64,000 nucleotides of DNA from UBA4742 sp963734965 (GCA_963734965.1 CAVTJK010000003.1:1984001-2048000), one strand, 5' to 3'. Positions 8,463 to 18,301 are shown, counted from the first letter of the stretch. Notes: generated from the sequence alone by a model not told the origin. Numbers and translations: made by a program.

Positions 8463-9320
8463 TCATCGATCGCGCAGCCGGAACTTGGCCTTCAGGATGC
8501 GGTGGAAGTCGCGAGGCGTGAAGATCACGAGGCGGGCGTGGTGGGCCGAGGCCGTGCACACGATGGCGTCTCCGGGCACCAGGTCGCCGGCCTCGCGTCC
8601 GTCGATGGCCAGGGCGGCCACGGCCGGTTCGCCGACGGTGAGGCGCAGATGCGTGGTCGGCTCGAGCACCAGCGACCGGTCGAACAGCATGTGGGGCGAG
8701 ACCGGGGTCAGCAGCAGGGCATGGTGCGACGGAGCCACGATCGGACCGCGGGCCGACAGGTTGTAGGCGGTCGATCCCGTCGGCGTGGCGACGATGACCC
8801 CGTCAGCTGCATAGGGCGTGAACGGTTGATCGTCGATCGTCACCTCAACCCTGACCGTGTGGCCGGCAACGGTCTTGCCGATGACGGCGTCGTTGAGGGC
8901 CAGCAAGGGACCGGACGGGTCCGAGCCGGCCCGCTCGACGGTGACTTCGAGCAGCATCCGCTCCTCGATGATGAAGTCGCCGGCCAGGAAGCGGGTCAGG
9001 GCCTCGTGCAGGCCGCCGGGCTCGACCTCGGTGAGGTAGCCGAGACGGCCCAGGTTGACTCCGAGCACCGCCACGCCGTCGGCGGCGACGAGCTGCACGG
9101 CGCGGAGCATGCAGCCGTCCCCGCCGAGGCTGACGGCCACGTCGAGCCCTTTGGCAAACGTGTCCTCGCCGACTCCCAGGGCGTCGAGGCCCGCCAGCTC
9201 GGCGTCGACCAGCGGCAGGCGGACCTCGTGGCCGGCGGCGACCAACCAGTCGTGGAGCTGATGCGCCGCGGCACTGGCCTCGTCCCGGCCGTGGTGCACG
9301 ACCAAGCCGACGGTCGCCAT
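8463..9320 (-). CDS. nadK: NAD kinase
   Basis: Phosphorylates NAD to NADP. With the ATG at 9320 the protein has 285 residues. The GGDG signature lies at residues 66-69 (SLGGDGCML). The second conserved block reads ATPTGSTAYNLSARGP and helps bind NAD. I chose 9320, one base after the tlyA stop, over a GTG 12 bases upstream that would overlap tlyA. Its place between tlyA and recN matches M. tuberculosis. Confidence 0.95.
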   Translation of the reverse strand: MATVGLVVHHGRDEASAAAHQLHDWLVAAGHEVRLPLVDAELAGLDALGVGEDTFAKGLDVAVSLGGDGCMLRAVQLVAADGVAVLGVNLGRLGYLTEVEPGGLHEALTRFLAGDFIIEERMLLEVTVERAGSDPSGPLLALNDAVIGKTVAGHTVRVEVTIDDQPFTPYAADGVIVATPTGSTAYNLSARGPIVAPSHHALLLTPVSPHMLFDRSLVLEPTTHLRLTVGEPAVAALAIDGREAGDLVPGDAIVCTASAHHARLVIFTPRDFHRILKAKFRLRDR

Positions 9321-9321
9321 C

Positions 9322-10164
9322 TCAGATCCCACCGGGGACGCGGCCGGCGACCTCGCCCAGCGCGTCGTCGATCATCGCCGCGACATCATCGATGCGGGCC
9401 GGGTCGTCATCACCGAGGCCAGCCTGCCCGCGCCGGGCGTGCATGACGAACTCGACGTTGCCATCAGTACCGGTGATCGGCGACGCCATGATCCCCATGA
9501 TGGTGGCTGAGCGCTCGACCATGGCGGACGCCACCCCGTCGAGCACCTCGGCCCAGACGGCCGGATCCCTCACGATCCCCCGTCCCTTCGACACCACTTG
9601 ACGACCGGCCTCGAACTGGGGCTTCACCAGCACCACCATCTGACCATCGGGGCCGAGCACGGCCAGCAAGGCGTCCAGGACGAGCCGCAACGAGATGAAC
9701 GACAGGTCCGCGGTGACCAGGTCGACGGGGAGGCCGACCACGGCCGGATCGAGATCGCGCACGTTGGTGCGATCGACGACGCGCACTCGGCCGTCGCCGG
9801 CGACCCGTTCGTGGAGCTGGCCGTACCCGACGTCCACCGCCACCACCTCGGCCGCGCCGCGCTGCAGCAGGCAGTCGACGAACCCCCCAGTCGACGCGCC
9901 GGCATCGAGCACTCGCCAACCCGTCACGTCGAGGGCGAAGCGGTCGAGGGCGGCGTCGAGCTTGATCCCCGCTCGACTCACGAAGCGAGGACCGTCGGCC
10001 GCCACGACGATGGCGTCACCGGGGAGCACCAACCTGGCCGCCTTGGTGGCCGGCGCGCCCCCGACCATCACCCGGCCAGCCAGGATGTCGGCCTGGGCGT
10101 GGGTCCGCGAGGGAGCCAGACGGCGACGGACCAGTTCTTCGTCGAGCCGGCGTCGGGTGCTCAC
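9322..10164 (-). CDS. tlyA: TlyA-family rRNA 2'-O-methyltransferase
   Basis: Predicted to methylate cytidines in 16S and 23S rRNA, the modification linked to capreomycin sensitivity in mycobacteria. The 280-residue protein has an N-terminal S4 RNA-binding domain (about residues 1-65). An FtsJ-like methyltransferase follows, with the SAM loop VLDAGASTGGF and the VKPQFEAG block. The GTG start overlaps the stop codon of an eight-codon upstream reading frame. That frame has its own leaderless -10 box, so tlyA may be translated by coupling to it. Confidence 0.95.
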   Translation of the reverse strand: MSTRRRLDEELVRRRLAPSRTHAQADILAGRVMVGGAPATKAARLVLPGDAIVVAADGPRFVSRAGIKLDAALDRFALDVTGWRVLDAGASTGGFVDCLLQRGAAEVVAVDVGYGQLHERVAGDGRVRVVDRTNVRDLDPAVVGLPVDLVTADLSFISLRLVLDALLAVLGPDGQMVVLVKPQFEAGRQVVSKGRGIVRDPAVWAEVLDGVASAMVERSATIMGIMASPITGTDGNVEFVMHARRGQAGLGDDDPARIDDVAAMIDDALGEVAGRVPGGI

Positions 10165-10187
10165 GGGCCTCGGTCGTCGTCACCCAT
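10161..10187 (-). CDS. eight-residue leader reading frame of tlyA
   Basis: ATG GGT GAC GAC GAC CGA, then GGC CCG TGA, encodes MGDDDRGP. Its TGA overlaps the tlyA GTG (GTGA). A TAGGCT hexamer ends six bases before its ATG, the same spacing as other leaderless starts here. It could feed ribosomes into tlyA. Alternatively one C has been lost from the CCC run and the codons are really a TlyA N-terminal extension. Confidence 0.35.
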   Translation of the reverse strand: MGDDDRGP

Positions 10188-10199
10188 GAGCCGAGCCTA
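10188..10199 (-). promoter_or_regulatory. leaderless -10 box for the tlyA leader frame
   Basis: Minus-strand TAGGCT (10199-10194), then CGGCTC, then ATG at 10187. There is no Shine-Dalgarno sequence. Confidence 0.42.
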
Positions 10200-10216
10200 C
10201 GAGAGGAAGCTGGCCC

Positions 10217-10999
10217 TCACCAGGGTCGGTCGACGAGGGCGAGCAGGTCGGCGGCCACCTGGTCGGGGGCCGGGTCGACGGGTAGGTCCGCGGGCGTGGT
10301 GACCCCGCTGAGGACCAGGCCGAACCGATAGCCGAGGGCTCGGGCGAAGCGCCCGTCGGTGTCGGCGCGGTCGCCGACGGCCACGCCTGTCGGGCCGGCG
10401 ATGCGGCGAACGAGGTCGACCATGGGCGGGTAGGGCTTGCCCGCGATCACCGGGTCGACGCCGCTGGCCGCGACCACGGCCGCCAACAGCGCGCCGGCGC
10501 CGGGGGTCAGGCCGTGCTCGCCGGGATAGGTCGTGTCGTCGTTGGTGGCGATCAGGCGGGCGCCGGCCCGAGCGGCCTGGGCGGCGACGGTGAGCCGGCG
10601 GTAGTCGAAGTTGAGGTGCAGGCCGACCACGACCGCGTCGAAGCCCCCGTGGTCGGCGTCGTCGGCTTCGTCGGCGTCGATGGCGACCACGCCTCGGCTG
10701 GTCAGGGCGTCGATCACACCGGGCCCGGCACAGGCCAGCACCCGTTCGCCCTCCTGCACGAGCGACGCTGCCGCCATCGGCGAGGTGATCAGGTCGTCAC
10801 CCGCCTCGATGCCGTGGTCGGCCAGCTTGGTGGCCACGTCGGCTCGGGTCGGCAGGGCGTTGTTCGTGACGAACAGCACCCGTTCGCCGGCGGACCGGAG
10901 TCGGGCCACGGCCTCGGACGCGCCGGCGATCGACGCGTCGCCGCGCCAGATGACCCCGTCGAGATCGAGCACCCACACCACGGGCTCAGCCTGACACAC
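10217..10999 (-). CDS. HAD-IIA phosphatase (NagD/Rv1692-like)
   Basis: The 260-residue protein has the HAD nucleophile motif DLDGVIW at residues 12-18, VTNN as motif II and the acid motif in AVGDRADTDGRFA. The C2-type cap insert lies in the middle. In M. tuberculosis the gene next to tlyA is a glycerol-3-phosphate phosphatase. The same location and size suggest that role here, which I infer from context. It starts with GTG (10999) and is divergent from the DUF1015 gene. Confidence 0.87.
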   Translation of the reverse strand: MCQAEPVVWVLDLDGVIWRGDASIAGASEAVARLRSAGERVLFVTNNALPTRADVATKLADHGIEAGDDLITSPMAAASLVQEGERVLACAGPGVIDALTSRGVVAIDADEADDADHGGFDAVVVGLHLNFDYRRLTVAAQAARAGARLIATNDDTTYPGEHGLTPGAGALLAAVVAASGVDPVIAGKPYPPMVDLVRRIAGPTGVAVGDRADTDGRFARALGYRFGLVLSGVTTPADLPVDPAPDQVAADLLALVDRPW

Positions 11000-11002
11000 C
11001 CC

Positions 11003-11050
11003 TCTGGTGGCACCCGACGGCGTCCGCCGCCCCCGCCTTGCCGCCGACAG
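11003..11050. repeat. diverged copy of hairpin repeat family 1
   Basis: TCTGGTGGCACCCGACGGCG at 11003-11022 matches the left half of the copy at 11067 with one mismatch. The right half (GCCCCCGCC to GCCGCCGACAG) is more diverged. The two copies lie 64 bases apart in the gap between divergent genes. Confidence 0.5.
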
Positions 11051-11066
11051 CCGTGCCCACGCTGGC

Positions 11067-11113
11067 TTCTGGTGGCATCCGACGGCGTAGAACGCCCTTC
11101 ATCGCCGCCAGAA
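11067..11113. repeat. hairpin repeat family 1
   Basis: This 47-base element starts TTCTGGTGGCATCCGACGGC and ends CTTCATCGCCGCCAGAA. Its right 23 bases and the flanking CCGAGGGG recur at 59490-59520, with the same total length of 47. The left arm here is degenerate, so the hairpin is imperfect. It lies between divergent genes, where a terminator is not expected. Confidence 0.65.
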
Positions 11114-11178
11114 CCCGAGGGGTCGGGCCGGTTCCCCGCCCGGCTCGACCCGGGCCGCCGGTCTGATAGGACTGGAGG

Positions 11179-12327
11179 GTGCCCCCCTTCGCCCCCTTCC
11201 GCGGCGTGCGCTACGACCCCGCACGCGTCGACCTGGCCCGCGTCACCGCCCCGCCTTACGACGTGATCGACGAGGTCGGACGGGCGACATTGGCCGGCGA
11301 GCATCCGTGCAACGTGGTCACCATCGACCTCCCGGATCCCACACCCGAGGCCTACGAACAGGCCCGGCGCTGCCTCGAGACCTGGATGGCCGACGGCACC
11401 CTCCGCCGCGACGATCCGTCGCTGTACGTCTACCGCATGTCGTATTCGAGCCCGTCGGGGACGCGGCGTCACACGACCGGTGTGTTCGGCGCCCTCGAGC
11501 TGTCTCGGCCCGACGAGGGCCGGATCCTGCCCCACGAGCACACCACGCCCAAGGCCAAGTCGGATCGACTGAACCTCATCCGGGCCACTCGAGCCAACCT
11601 GTCGGCCGTGTGGGCGCTGTCGCCCGCGACCGGCCTGACCGATCTGCTGGTCTCGGATCCCGCCACCGCCCTCACCTGGTCGAACGACGGCGTCGACCAC
11701 GCCCTCTGGACGATCGAGGATCCTGATCGGCTGGCGGCCATCACCGCCGCCATCGGGGCCGAGCCGGTGGTCATCGCCGACGGGCACCATCGCTACGAGA
11801 CCAGCCTGACCTACCGCGACGAGCAGCGGGCCGACCCTCGTTCGCTCGCGCCCGGCGCCGAGTCGATCCTGGCCTACGTCGTCGAGCTGGTGAGCGACGA
11901 GCTCGACGTCCGGCCCATCCACCGAGTGATCACGGGTCTGCCCGACGGCTTCGACGTCGTCGCCGCCATGGACCCGTTCTTCTCGACGAGCGACGAGCCC
12001 AGGGGAATCGAGCTGGTGACCAAGGACGGGTCGCGCTGGTTGACCCCACGACCCGACAAGATGGCTGGGGTCCGAGATCTCGACTCGAGCCGTCTCGACC
12101 TGGCCCGAGAGGCCCTGCCCGTCCACGAGGTGACCTACCAACACGACGCCACCGAGGTGCGCGCCGCCGTGGCCAGCGGCCAGGCCCAGGCCGGGTTCCT
12201 GCTGCGCCCGGCGACGGTCGATCAGATCGTCGACATCGCCCACGGCGGCGAGCGCATGCCCCCCAAGACGACGTTCTTCTCGCCCAAGCCGCGCACGGGC
12301 GTGGTGTTCCGCCTGTTGGACGAATAG
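11179..12327 (+). CDS. DUF1015-family protein
   Basis: The 382-residue soluble protein opens PPFAPFRGVRYDP and contains VTAPPYDVID and VIADGHHRYETSL, the blocks that define the DUF1015 family. No biochemical function is established for the family, and I do not propose one. The GTG at 11179 touches a GGAGG, too close to act as a ribosome site. A TAGGAC hexamer lies six bases upstream, so this start may also be leaderless. It converges on korB. Confidence 0.88.
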   Translation: MPPFAPFRGVRYDPARVDLARVTAPPYDVIDEVGRATLAGEHPCNVVTIDLPDPTPEAYEQARRCLETWMADGTLRRDDPSLYVYRMSYSSPSGTRRHTTGVFGALELSRPDEGRILPHEHTTPKAKSDRLNLIRATRANLSAVWALSPATGLTDLLVSDPATALTWSNDGVDHALWTIEDPDRLAAITAAIGAEPVVIADGHHRYETSLTYRDEQRADPRSLAPGAESILAYVVELVSDELDVRPIHRVITGLPDGFDVVAAMDPFFSTSDEPRGIELVTKDGSRWLTPRPDKMAGVRDLDSSRLDLAREALPVHEVTYQHDATEVRAAVASGQAQAGFLLRPATVDQIVDIAHGGERMPPKTTFFSPKPRTGVVFRLLDE

Positions 12328-12347
12328 CCGACCTCGACGAACGCCGG

Positions 12348-12366
12348 CGGGCCGACCAGCGGCCCG
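12348..12366. terminator. hairpin between convergent genes
   Basis: Perfect 7-base arms CGGGCCG and CGGCCCG around ACCAG fill the 43-base gap between the ends of the DUF1015 gene and korB. It could terminate in both directions. There is no U tract, so the call rests on position. Confidence 0.35.
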
Positions 12367-12370
12367 TGGA

Positions 12371-13388
12371 TCAGTCGACCGTCCAGGTGGCGCCCGAGTG
12401 CAGCAGCTCGACCAGGTCGCCCGGGCCGTTGCGGTCCTGGGCCACGGCCAGCTGGCGGCTGACCTCGGTGCCGTAGTCGGGTCGCTCGACGGCACGGAAG
12501 ACGCCGATCGGCGTCGGCTCGGTCGGGCCGCTGGCCAGCTGGGAGAGCTGGAAGGCCAGGCCTTGGTTCGTCTCGTCGTGCACGAGCAGCGCGTCGGCGC
12601 CGACGTCGGCCACGTCGACGATGCGCAGCTTGCCGTCCGATCCCATGATCACGCCGTGCTCGAGGTCGGCTCCGAAGCGAATCGGCTCGCCGTGCTCGAG
12701 CGGGATGAGCATCTCGGCGCGGTTGTCCTTGGCGGTGACCGCCTCGAAGGCGCCGTCGTTGAAGACGTTGCAGTTCTGATAGATCTCGACGAAGGCGGCG
12801 CCCTGGTGGTCGTGGGCCCGGCGGAACGTCTCCATCATGTGCTTGCGGTCCATGTCGTGGGTGCGGGCCACGAAGGTGGCCTCGGCCCCGATGGCCACGC
12901 TGATGGGGTTGAAGGGCTGGTCGATCGAGCCGAACGGCGTCGACTTGGTGACCTTGCCGACCTCGCTGGTCGGCGAGTACTGGCCCTTGGTCAGCCCGTA
13001 GATCTGGTTGTTGAACATCAGGATCGTGAGGTTCACGTTGCGGCGCAGGGCGTGGATGAGGTGGTTGCCACCGATCGACAGCATGTCGCCGTCGCCGCCG
13101 ACCACCCACACGTCCAGATCGGGACGAGCGATGGCCAGGCCGGTGGCGATGGCGGGAGCCCGCCCGTGGATGCTGTGCATGCCGTAGGTGTTCATGTAGT
13201 ACGGGAAGCGCGCCGCGCACCCGATGCCCGACACGAACACGGTGTTCTCGCGGCTGACCCCGAGCTCGGGCATCAGGAACTGCACGGCGGTGAGGATCGA
13301 GTAGTCACCGCAGCCCGGACACCACCGGACCTCCTGGTCGCTCGACCAGTCCTTCTTCGATGGTGACGGGGATGGTGACGTCAGTCAT
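12371..13388 (-). CDS. korB: 2-oxoacid:ferredoxin oxidoreductase beta subunit (frameshift near the start)
   Basis: Thiamine-diphosphate subunit of the enzyme that oxidises 2-oxoglutarate (or another 2-oxoacid) to acyl-CoA and reduces ferredoxin. The reconstructed length is 338 residues. SSDQEVRWCPGCGDYSIL is the family N-terminus. VVGGDGDMLSIGGNH binds Mg-ThDP and FNNQIYGLTKGQYSPTSE follows. The ATG at 13388 overlaps the korA stop (ATGACTGA). One surplus base within the first dozen codons separates it from the rest of the frame. Cotranscribed with korA. Confidence 0.9.
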
Positions 13389-15262
13389 CGAGGGCTCCAG
13401 GATCGCAGTGCTCGAGCTCGCCGGCGGTGAAGGGGACGCCCTTCACCTTGCTCACCGACTTGGCGTCCACCAGGAACTCGGCCCGCAGCATGCGGCTCAG
13501 CTGGCCGAGGTTCATCTCGGGGACGAGCACCTTCGGGTAGCGGGCCAGGATCTCGCCGAGGTTGGCCGGGAACGGGTTGAGGTGCGTGAGGTGGATCTGG
13601 GCGACCTTGCGCCCGCGGCTGCGCACCCGGTCGACGGCGCCGCTGATGGCGCCCCAGGTCGAGCCCCAGCCGACGACGAGCAGCTCGGCGTCGTCGACGT
13701 CGCCGCCGACCTCGATCGGCGGGATGTCGCGGGCGATGCCGGCGATCTTGGCGGCCCGCAGATCGACCATGCGGCCGTGGTTGGCTCGGGTCGTAGCTGA
13801 TGTTGCCGCTGCCGTCTTCCTTCTCGATGCCCCCGATGCGGTGCATCAGTCCGGGCGTGCCCGGCAGCGCCAGCGGGCGGGCCAGCGTCTCGGGATCGCG
13901 CAGGTAGGGCCAGAACTCGGCCTCGCCGTCGTCGCCGTGGTGGTTGGGCTCGGTGGCGAAGCTCGATGTCGATCGGCGCGAGCGCGTCGACGTCGGGCAG
14001 CAGCCACGGCTCGGAGCCGTTGGCCAGGTAGCCGTCGGACAGCAGGATCACCGGCGTGCGGTAGGTCAGCGCGATGCGGGCCGCCTCGATGGCGACCTCG
14101 AAGCAGTCCGACGGGCTGTGCGGCGGCGATGATCGGCAGCGGCGACTCGCCGTGGTGGCCGTACATGGCCAGCAGCAGGTCGCTCTGCTCGGTCTTGGTG
14201 GGCAGACCGGTCGACGGTCCGCCCGCGCTGGATGTCGATGATCAGCAGCGGCAGCTCGAGGCTGATGGCCAGGCCGATCGTCTCGGACTTGAGGGCCACG
14301 ACCGGGTCCGCTCGTGGTGGTCACGCCGAGGTGGCCGCCGTAGGACGCGCCCGAGGGCGGCGCCGATGCCGGCGATCTCGTCCTCGGCCTGCAGGGTGCG
14401 CACGCCGAAGTTCTTGTGCTTGGACAGCTCGTGGAGGATGTCCGACGCCGGCGTGATGGGGTACGAGCCCAGGAAGACGGGCAGCTGGGCCAGCTGACCG
14501 GCGGCGACCAGACCCCACGCCAGGGCGGTGTTGCCGGTGATGTTGGTGTAGACGCCCGGCTTCTGCGGGGCCGGCATGCACCTGGTAGGGGTGGTCGAAC
14601 AGCTCGGCGGTCTCGCCGAAGGCGTGGCCGGCGCGGAAGGCGGCCAGGTTGGCGTCGCGCACCAGCGGCCGCTTGGCGAACTTCTCGGAGATCCAGTCGA
14701 TGGTCGGCTGCTCGGGCCGCGTGTACATCCACGAGATCAGCCCCAGCGCGAACAGGTTCTTCGATCGGTCGGCGTCGCGGGGCTTGACCCCGAGCGGGGC
14801 GCACGCCTCCTTGGTCAGCGACGTCATCGGGACCTCGTAGACGTTGTAGCCCTTGAGGGTGCCGTCGGTGAGCGGGTTGGTGTCGTAGCCGGCCTTGGTC
14901 AGGTTGCGCTCGTCGAAGGTGTCGATGTTGATGATCACGGTGCCGCCCGGCTCGAGCTTGTCCAGCTCGGCGTGCAGGGCGGCCGGGTTCATGGCCACCA
15001 GGACGTTGGGCGCATCGCCCGGCGTCGTGATGTCGTGGTCGGAGATGTGGACCTGGAAGGCGGACACGCCGGCGAGGGTGCCGGCGGGGGCGCGGATCTC
15101 GGCCGGGAACTCGGGCAGGGTGGCCAGGTCGTTGCCGAACAGCGCGCTGGCGCTGGTGAAACGATCACCGGTGAGCTGCATGCCGTCACCCGAGTCGCCG
15201 GCGAATCGGATGATCACCCGGTCGAGCTCTCGCGGTGTCGTGCGCTCGGCGGTATCGGCCAC
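13381..15262 (-). CDS. korA: 2-oxoacid:ferredoxin oxidoreductase gamma-alpha subunit (seven apparent frameshifts)
   Basis: A fused gamma-alpha subunit of about 624 residues. The N-terminal gamma domain carries SGDGMQLTGDRF and PEFPAEIRAPAGT. The alpha domain carries LGSYPITPASDIL, the conserved PITPAS of this enzyme class, and then a substrate-binding fold. As written the frame breaks at about 13786, 13961, 14121, 14221, 14300, 14349 and 14578. Each break is explained by one extra base, and six of the seven give synonymous codons on either reading. The GTG start follows AAGGGGG by five bases. Subunit architecture is typical of KorAB. Confidence 0.88.
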
Positions 15263-15364
15263 GTGGACCCCCTTGTCCCTGGCTGTTTTCGTAGACCTCG
15301 GTCAATCTATCGGCCCCAAGGTGGCCCACATGACACCCTCGGTGACGAAAGGACGTCAATCTGA

Positions 15365-16421
15365 TCAGGCGATGTCGATCGTCTGGTCGAGATAGACGTC
15401 CTGGATGGCGTTGAGCAGCTCGACGCCCTCCGGCGTCGGCCGCTGGAAGGCCTTGCGCCCGCTGATCAGCCCGGTGCCGCCGGCCCGCTTGTTGATCACC
15501 GCGGTGCGCACCGCCTCGGCCAGGTCGCTGGCTCCCGACGACGCGCCGCCCGAGTTGATGAGCCCGATCTTGCCCATGTAGCAGTTGGCCACCTGCCAGC
15601 GGGTGAGGTCGATCGGGTGATCGGTGGTGAGCTCGCTGTAGACCAGCTTGCTCGTCTTGCCGTAGTTCGACAGGACGTTGAAGCCGCCGTTGTTCTCGGG
15701 CAGCTTCTGCTTGATGATGTCGGCCTCGATCGTGACGCCGAGGTGGTTGGCCTGGCCGGTGAGGTCGGCGGCGACGTGGTAGTCGACCCCGTCGACCTTG
15801 AACGCGTTGTTGCGCAGGTAGCACCACAGCACGGTGAACATGCCCGAGCTGGTGGGCCTGCTGGAAGGCCTCGCTGACCTCGATGATCTGGCGGTGCGAC
15901 TCGGGCGAACCGAAGTAGATGGTGGCGCCGACGCCGGCCGCCCCGAGGTCGTAGGCCTGCTCGACCGAGCCGAACATGATCTGGTCGAACTCGTTCGGGT
16001 AGGTCAGCAGCTCGTTGTGGTTGAGCTTGACGATGAACGGGATCTGGTGGGCGAACCGGCGCGAGCACATGCCGAGCACACCGAAGGTCGTGGCCACCGC
16101 GTTGCAGCCGCCCTCGATGGCCAGCTCGACGATGTTCTGCGGATCGAAGTACTTGGGGTTGGGCGCGAACGAGGCCGCGGCCGAGTGCTCGATGCCCTGG
16201 TCGACGGGCAGGATCGACACGTAGCCCGTGCCGCCGAGACGACCGTGGCCGAACAGGGCCTGCAGGTTGCGCAGCACCTGGGGCGACCGGTCGGTGTCCT
16301 TGTAGACCCGGTCGACGATGTCGGGGCCGGGCAACGTCAGGTCCTCGCGGGCGATGCCCTTGGACACGTGGGTGAGCAGGCTGTCGGCCTCGTCGCCGAG
16401 CAGACCTTGGATGTCGGTCAT
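15365..16421 (-). CDS. class I fructose-bisphosphate aldolase, DhnA/FbaB type (one frameshift)
   Basis: Glycolytic and gluconeogenic Schiff-base aldolase of about 351 residues. The barrel is recognisable from ILPVDQGIEHS, FIVKLNHNELLTYP, IYFGSPESHRQI and LWCYLRNNAFK. The family block AHxLGMxTVLW is split by one extra G at about 15842 (GGG[C]ATG), and removing it restores the block exactly. The ATG at 16421 has GAGGAG upstream and begins MTDIQGLLG. Bases 15263-15364 upstream of korA hold no gene. Confidence 0.91.
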
Positions 16422-16550
16422 GCCACTCCTCAGCTCGTGACTGCAGGCACGGATCGCGCCCGGGCGCCCATGGAGCAAGGCGTCCATCGGCACCGCCCAG
16501 CGTAGGCGAGCGGGCGGGCCAGGATCGAACTCGGCGCGGCGGTGGGGCCG

Positions 16551-16959
16551 TCATGATCGGGTCTGGTCGTCACCGGACCCGGCGGCGGCCATGCGGTCGA
16601 GGGCCAGGGCGAGCAGGCTGGCGGTCCGGGCCTCGTGGCGGGCGGGGACGACCCGCTCGGCCACCACCTCGGTCCGCGATTGGGTCGTCCCGGTGGCCCG
16701 GAAGAACCTTCGTTTGGTGCGGCCGACGCACGGTGATGCGGTCGCCCGCCCCGAAGGGCAGTCGGTCGGGCGGGTCGAACCAGGCCACGGGGACCGATTC
16801 GACCGGCCCATCGAGTGGACGGGTCGACACTTCGAGGGCCAACACCGTGGTGCCCGACGGCAGCACGCGCCGCTCGGGCTCTCGGCTCAGGTGACCGATC
16901 AGCAGCGTGATCGAGTGATCAGCCGGCTGGTCGTCGAGGACAGGGCTTGATCGGGGCAC
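16551..16959 (-). CDS. single-stranded DNA-binding-protein-like OB-fold protein (one frameshift)
   Basis: About 135 residues. ITLLIGHLSREPERRVLPSG, then GDRITVVGRTKRRFF and SRTEVVAERVVP follow the strand order of bacterial SSB, but the acidic C-terminal tail is missing. It is probably a second SSB-like protein, not the main replication SSB. One extra base at about 16728 (GTG[C]GTC) breaks the frame. The GTG start follows GGGAGG. Its neighbours are the aldolase and the TPR protein. Confidence 0.75.
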
Positions 16960-17032
16960 GGCGTTCCTCCCAGGGATGACAACCTCGGGGGAAGGACGCG
17001 ACGGCCACGATACCCGTGGGGTACGACAGGTT

Positions 17033-18301
17033 CTAGGCCAGGGCCCGGACGCGCTGGGGGACGTCGGCGAAGTCGGGAGCGACGCCGGCCAGGCGGCCGA
17101 ACAGCTCGCGGGCCCGGGCCACGTCGCCGGCCCGCTCGTAGAGGTCGGCCAGGGCGTAGCCACGGCGCAGATGGTGCTCGAGGGGACGCTCGGCAGCTTC
17201 CAGCCCTGCTCGAGCAGCCGGATGGCGCCGGGAAGGTCGCCGCGGTCGGCCATCATCCCGGCCATCACGATGCGCCCCTCGACCACCAGCTCGGCGCTGG
17301 GCGAGGCCTGGCGGAGCTCGTCCCACAGCTCGTCGACCCTGCGCGTCCTCGCCCAGGGCCCGGTAGCAGTCGGCCAGCACCGGGTGCTGCTCGGTCGAGC
17401 CGGTGAGCAGCGCGGAAGGCCTCGAGCTGCTTGACCGCCGGCCGCCACTTGCCCTGGCGGTAGAGGGTCAGGCCGTAGAGCTCGCGCGGCCGCGGCCACG
17501 CCGGGCGCCTCGTCGACCGAGCTTGCGCAGGATGCGGGCCGCGTCGGTGTAGCGCTCGGCCGGCGAACGCCCGCGAGGCGTCGGCCAGGCGCTGCTCGAG
17601 TCGGGGCGCCCGGGTCGCACCGACCGCACGGGCCAGCTCCGCCGGATCTCGTCCTCGAGCTTGGCGATCGGCGGAGCCATCGGGGCTCACCCCTCGGGCG
17701 CGGCGCCGGCCTCGATCGACCGCCGAGCTGGCCTCGTCCCGCACCTCGTCGACCCGGACCCACTCCTCGATCTGTCGGGGATCGGAGGTCCCGGCCTCGT
17801 CGGCCCGGGCCCGGTCCATGGCCTGGCGCCAGGTGGCCGAGGCGCCCGAGCCGCCCTCGTCGATGCGCCCGGCCGCCTTGCGGGCCAGGCCTCCCCACTT
17901 GGGGTCGCCGACCATCGGCCACTCGCCCTCGCGGCCCGGCCGACGAGGTGTCGGAGCCGACGCGACGATCGGCGAGGCGACCGCGACGGTGACCGCCGAG
18001 ATGACCGGCGGGGCGAACGGCGCCCCGACGGGCGCGACCCGTCGTCGCGCTCGGTGCGCCGCGGAGGTGGACCGGCTGGAGGGGCGGCTGGGGGCCCGAC
18101 CTGAGGCGCGGCGGGCGGAGGATCCGACCCCGGGACGAGGAACCACGCCCGCGAGGACCCGCCGGGGCGTGAGGACGAACCGGCCCGCGGTGCCCCCCGG
18201 CCCGACGACGAGCGCCGGGCGCCACCGCGGCTCGACGACGACCGACCCGGCGATGTTCGGCCCGAGCGGCGCGACGGAGGACGGGGCGAGCGCTCGGGCA
18301 T
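17033..18301 (-). CDS. tetratricopeptide-repeat protein (many frameshifts)
   Basis: Conserved actinobacterial TPR protein of unknown role. A basic, Ser/Arg-rich N-terminal region is followed by PMVGDPKWGGLARK and EEWVRVDEVRDEA. Helical repeats come next (ELYGLTLYRQGKW, HPVLADCYRALG, AELVVEGRIVMAG, RGYALADLYERAGD). The blocks lie in three frames. I can reconcile the 3' part with five extra bases and two lost G residues between 17203 and 17640. The N-terminal frame is less certain. It may instead be two genes joined at 17680-17687. Confidence 0.6.

Noticed and set aside
13381..14578. Programmed +1 frameshifting in korA
   Set aside because: Seven separate slippery events in one gene would be unprecedented, there is no shared slippery motif, and the same insertion type occurs in unrelated genes.
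13381..15262. korA as a pseudogene
   Set aside because: All motifs survive and every break is a one-base insertion of the same kind seen in other essential genes. Error or allele merging fits better.
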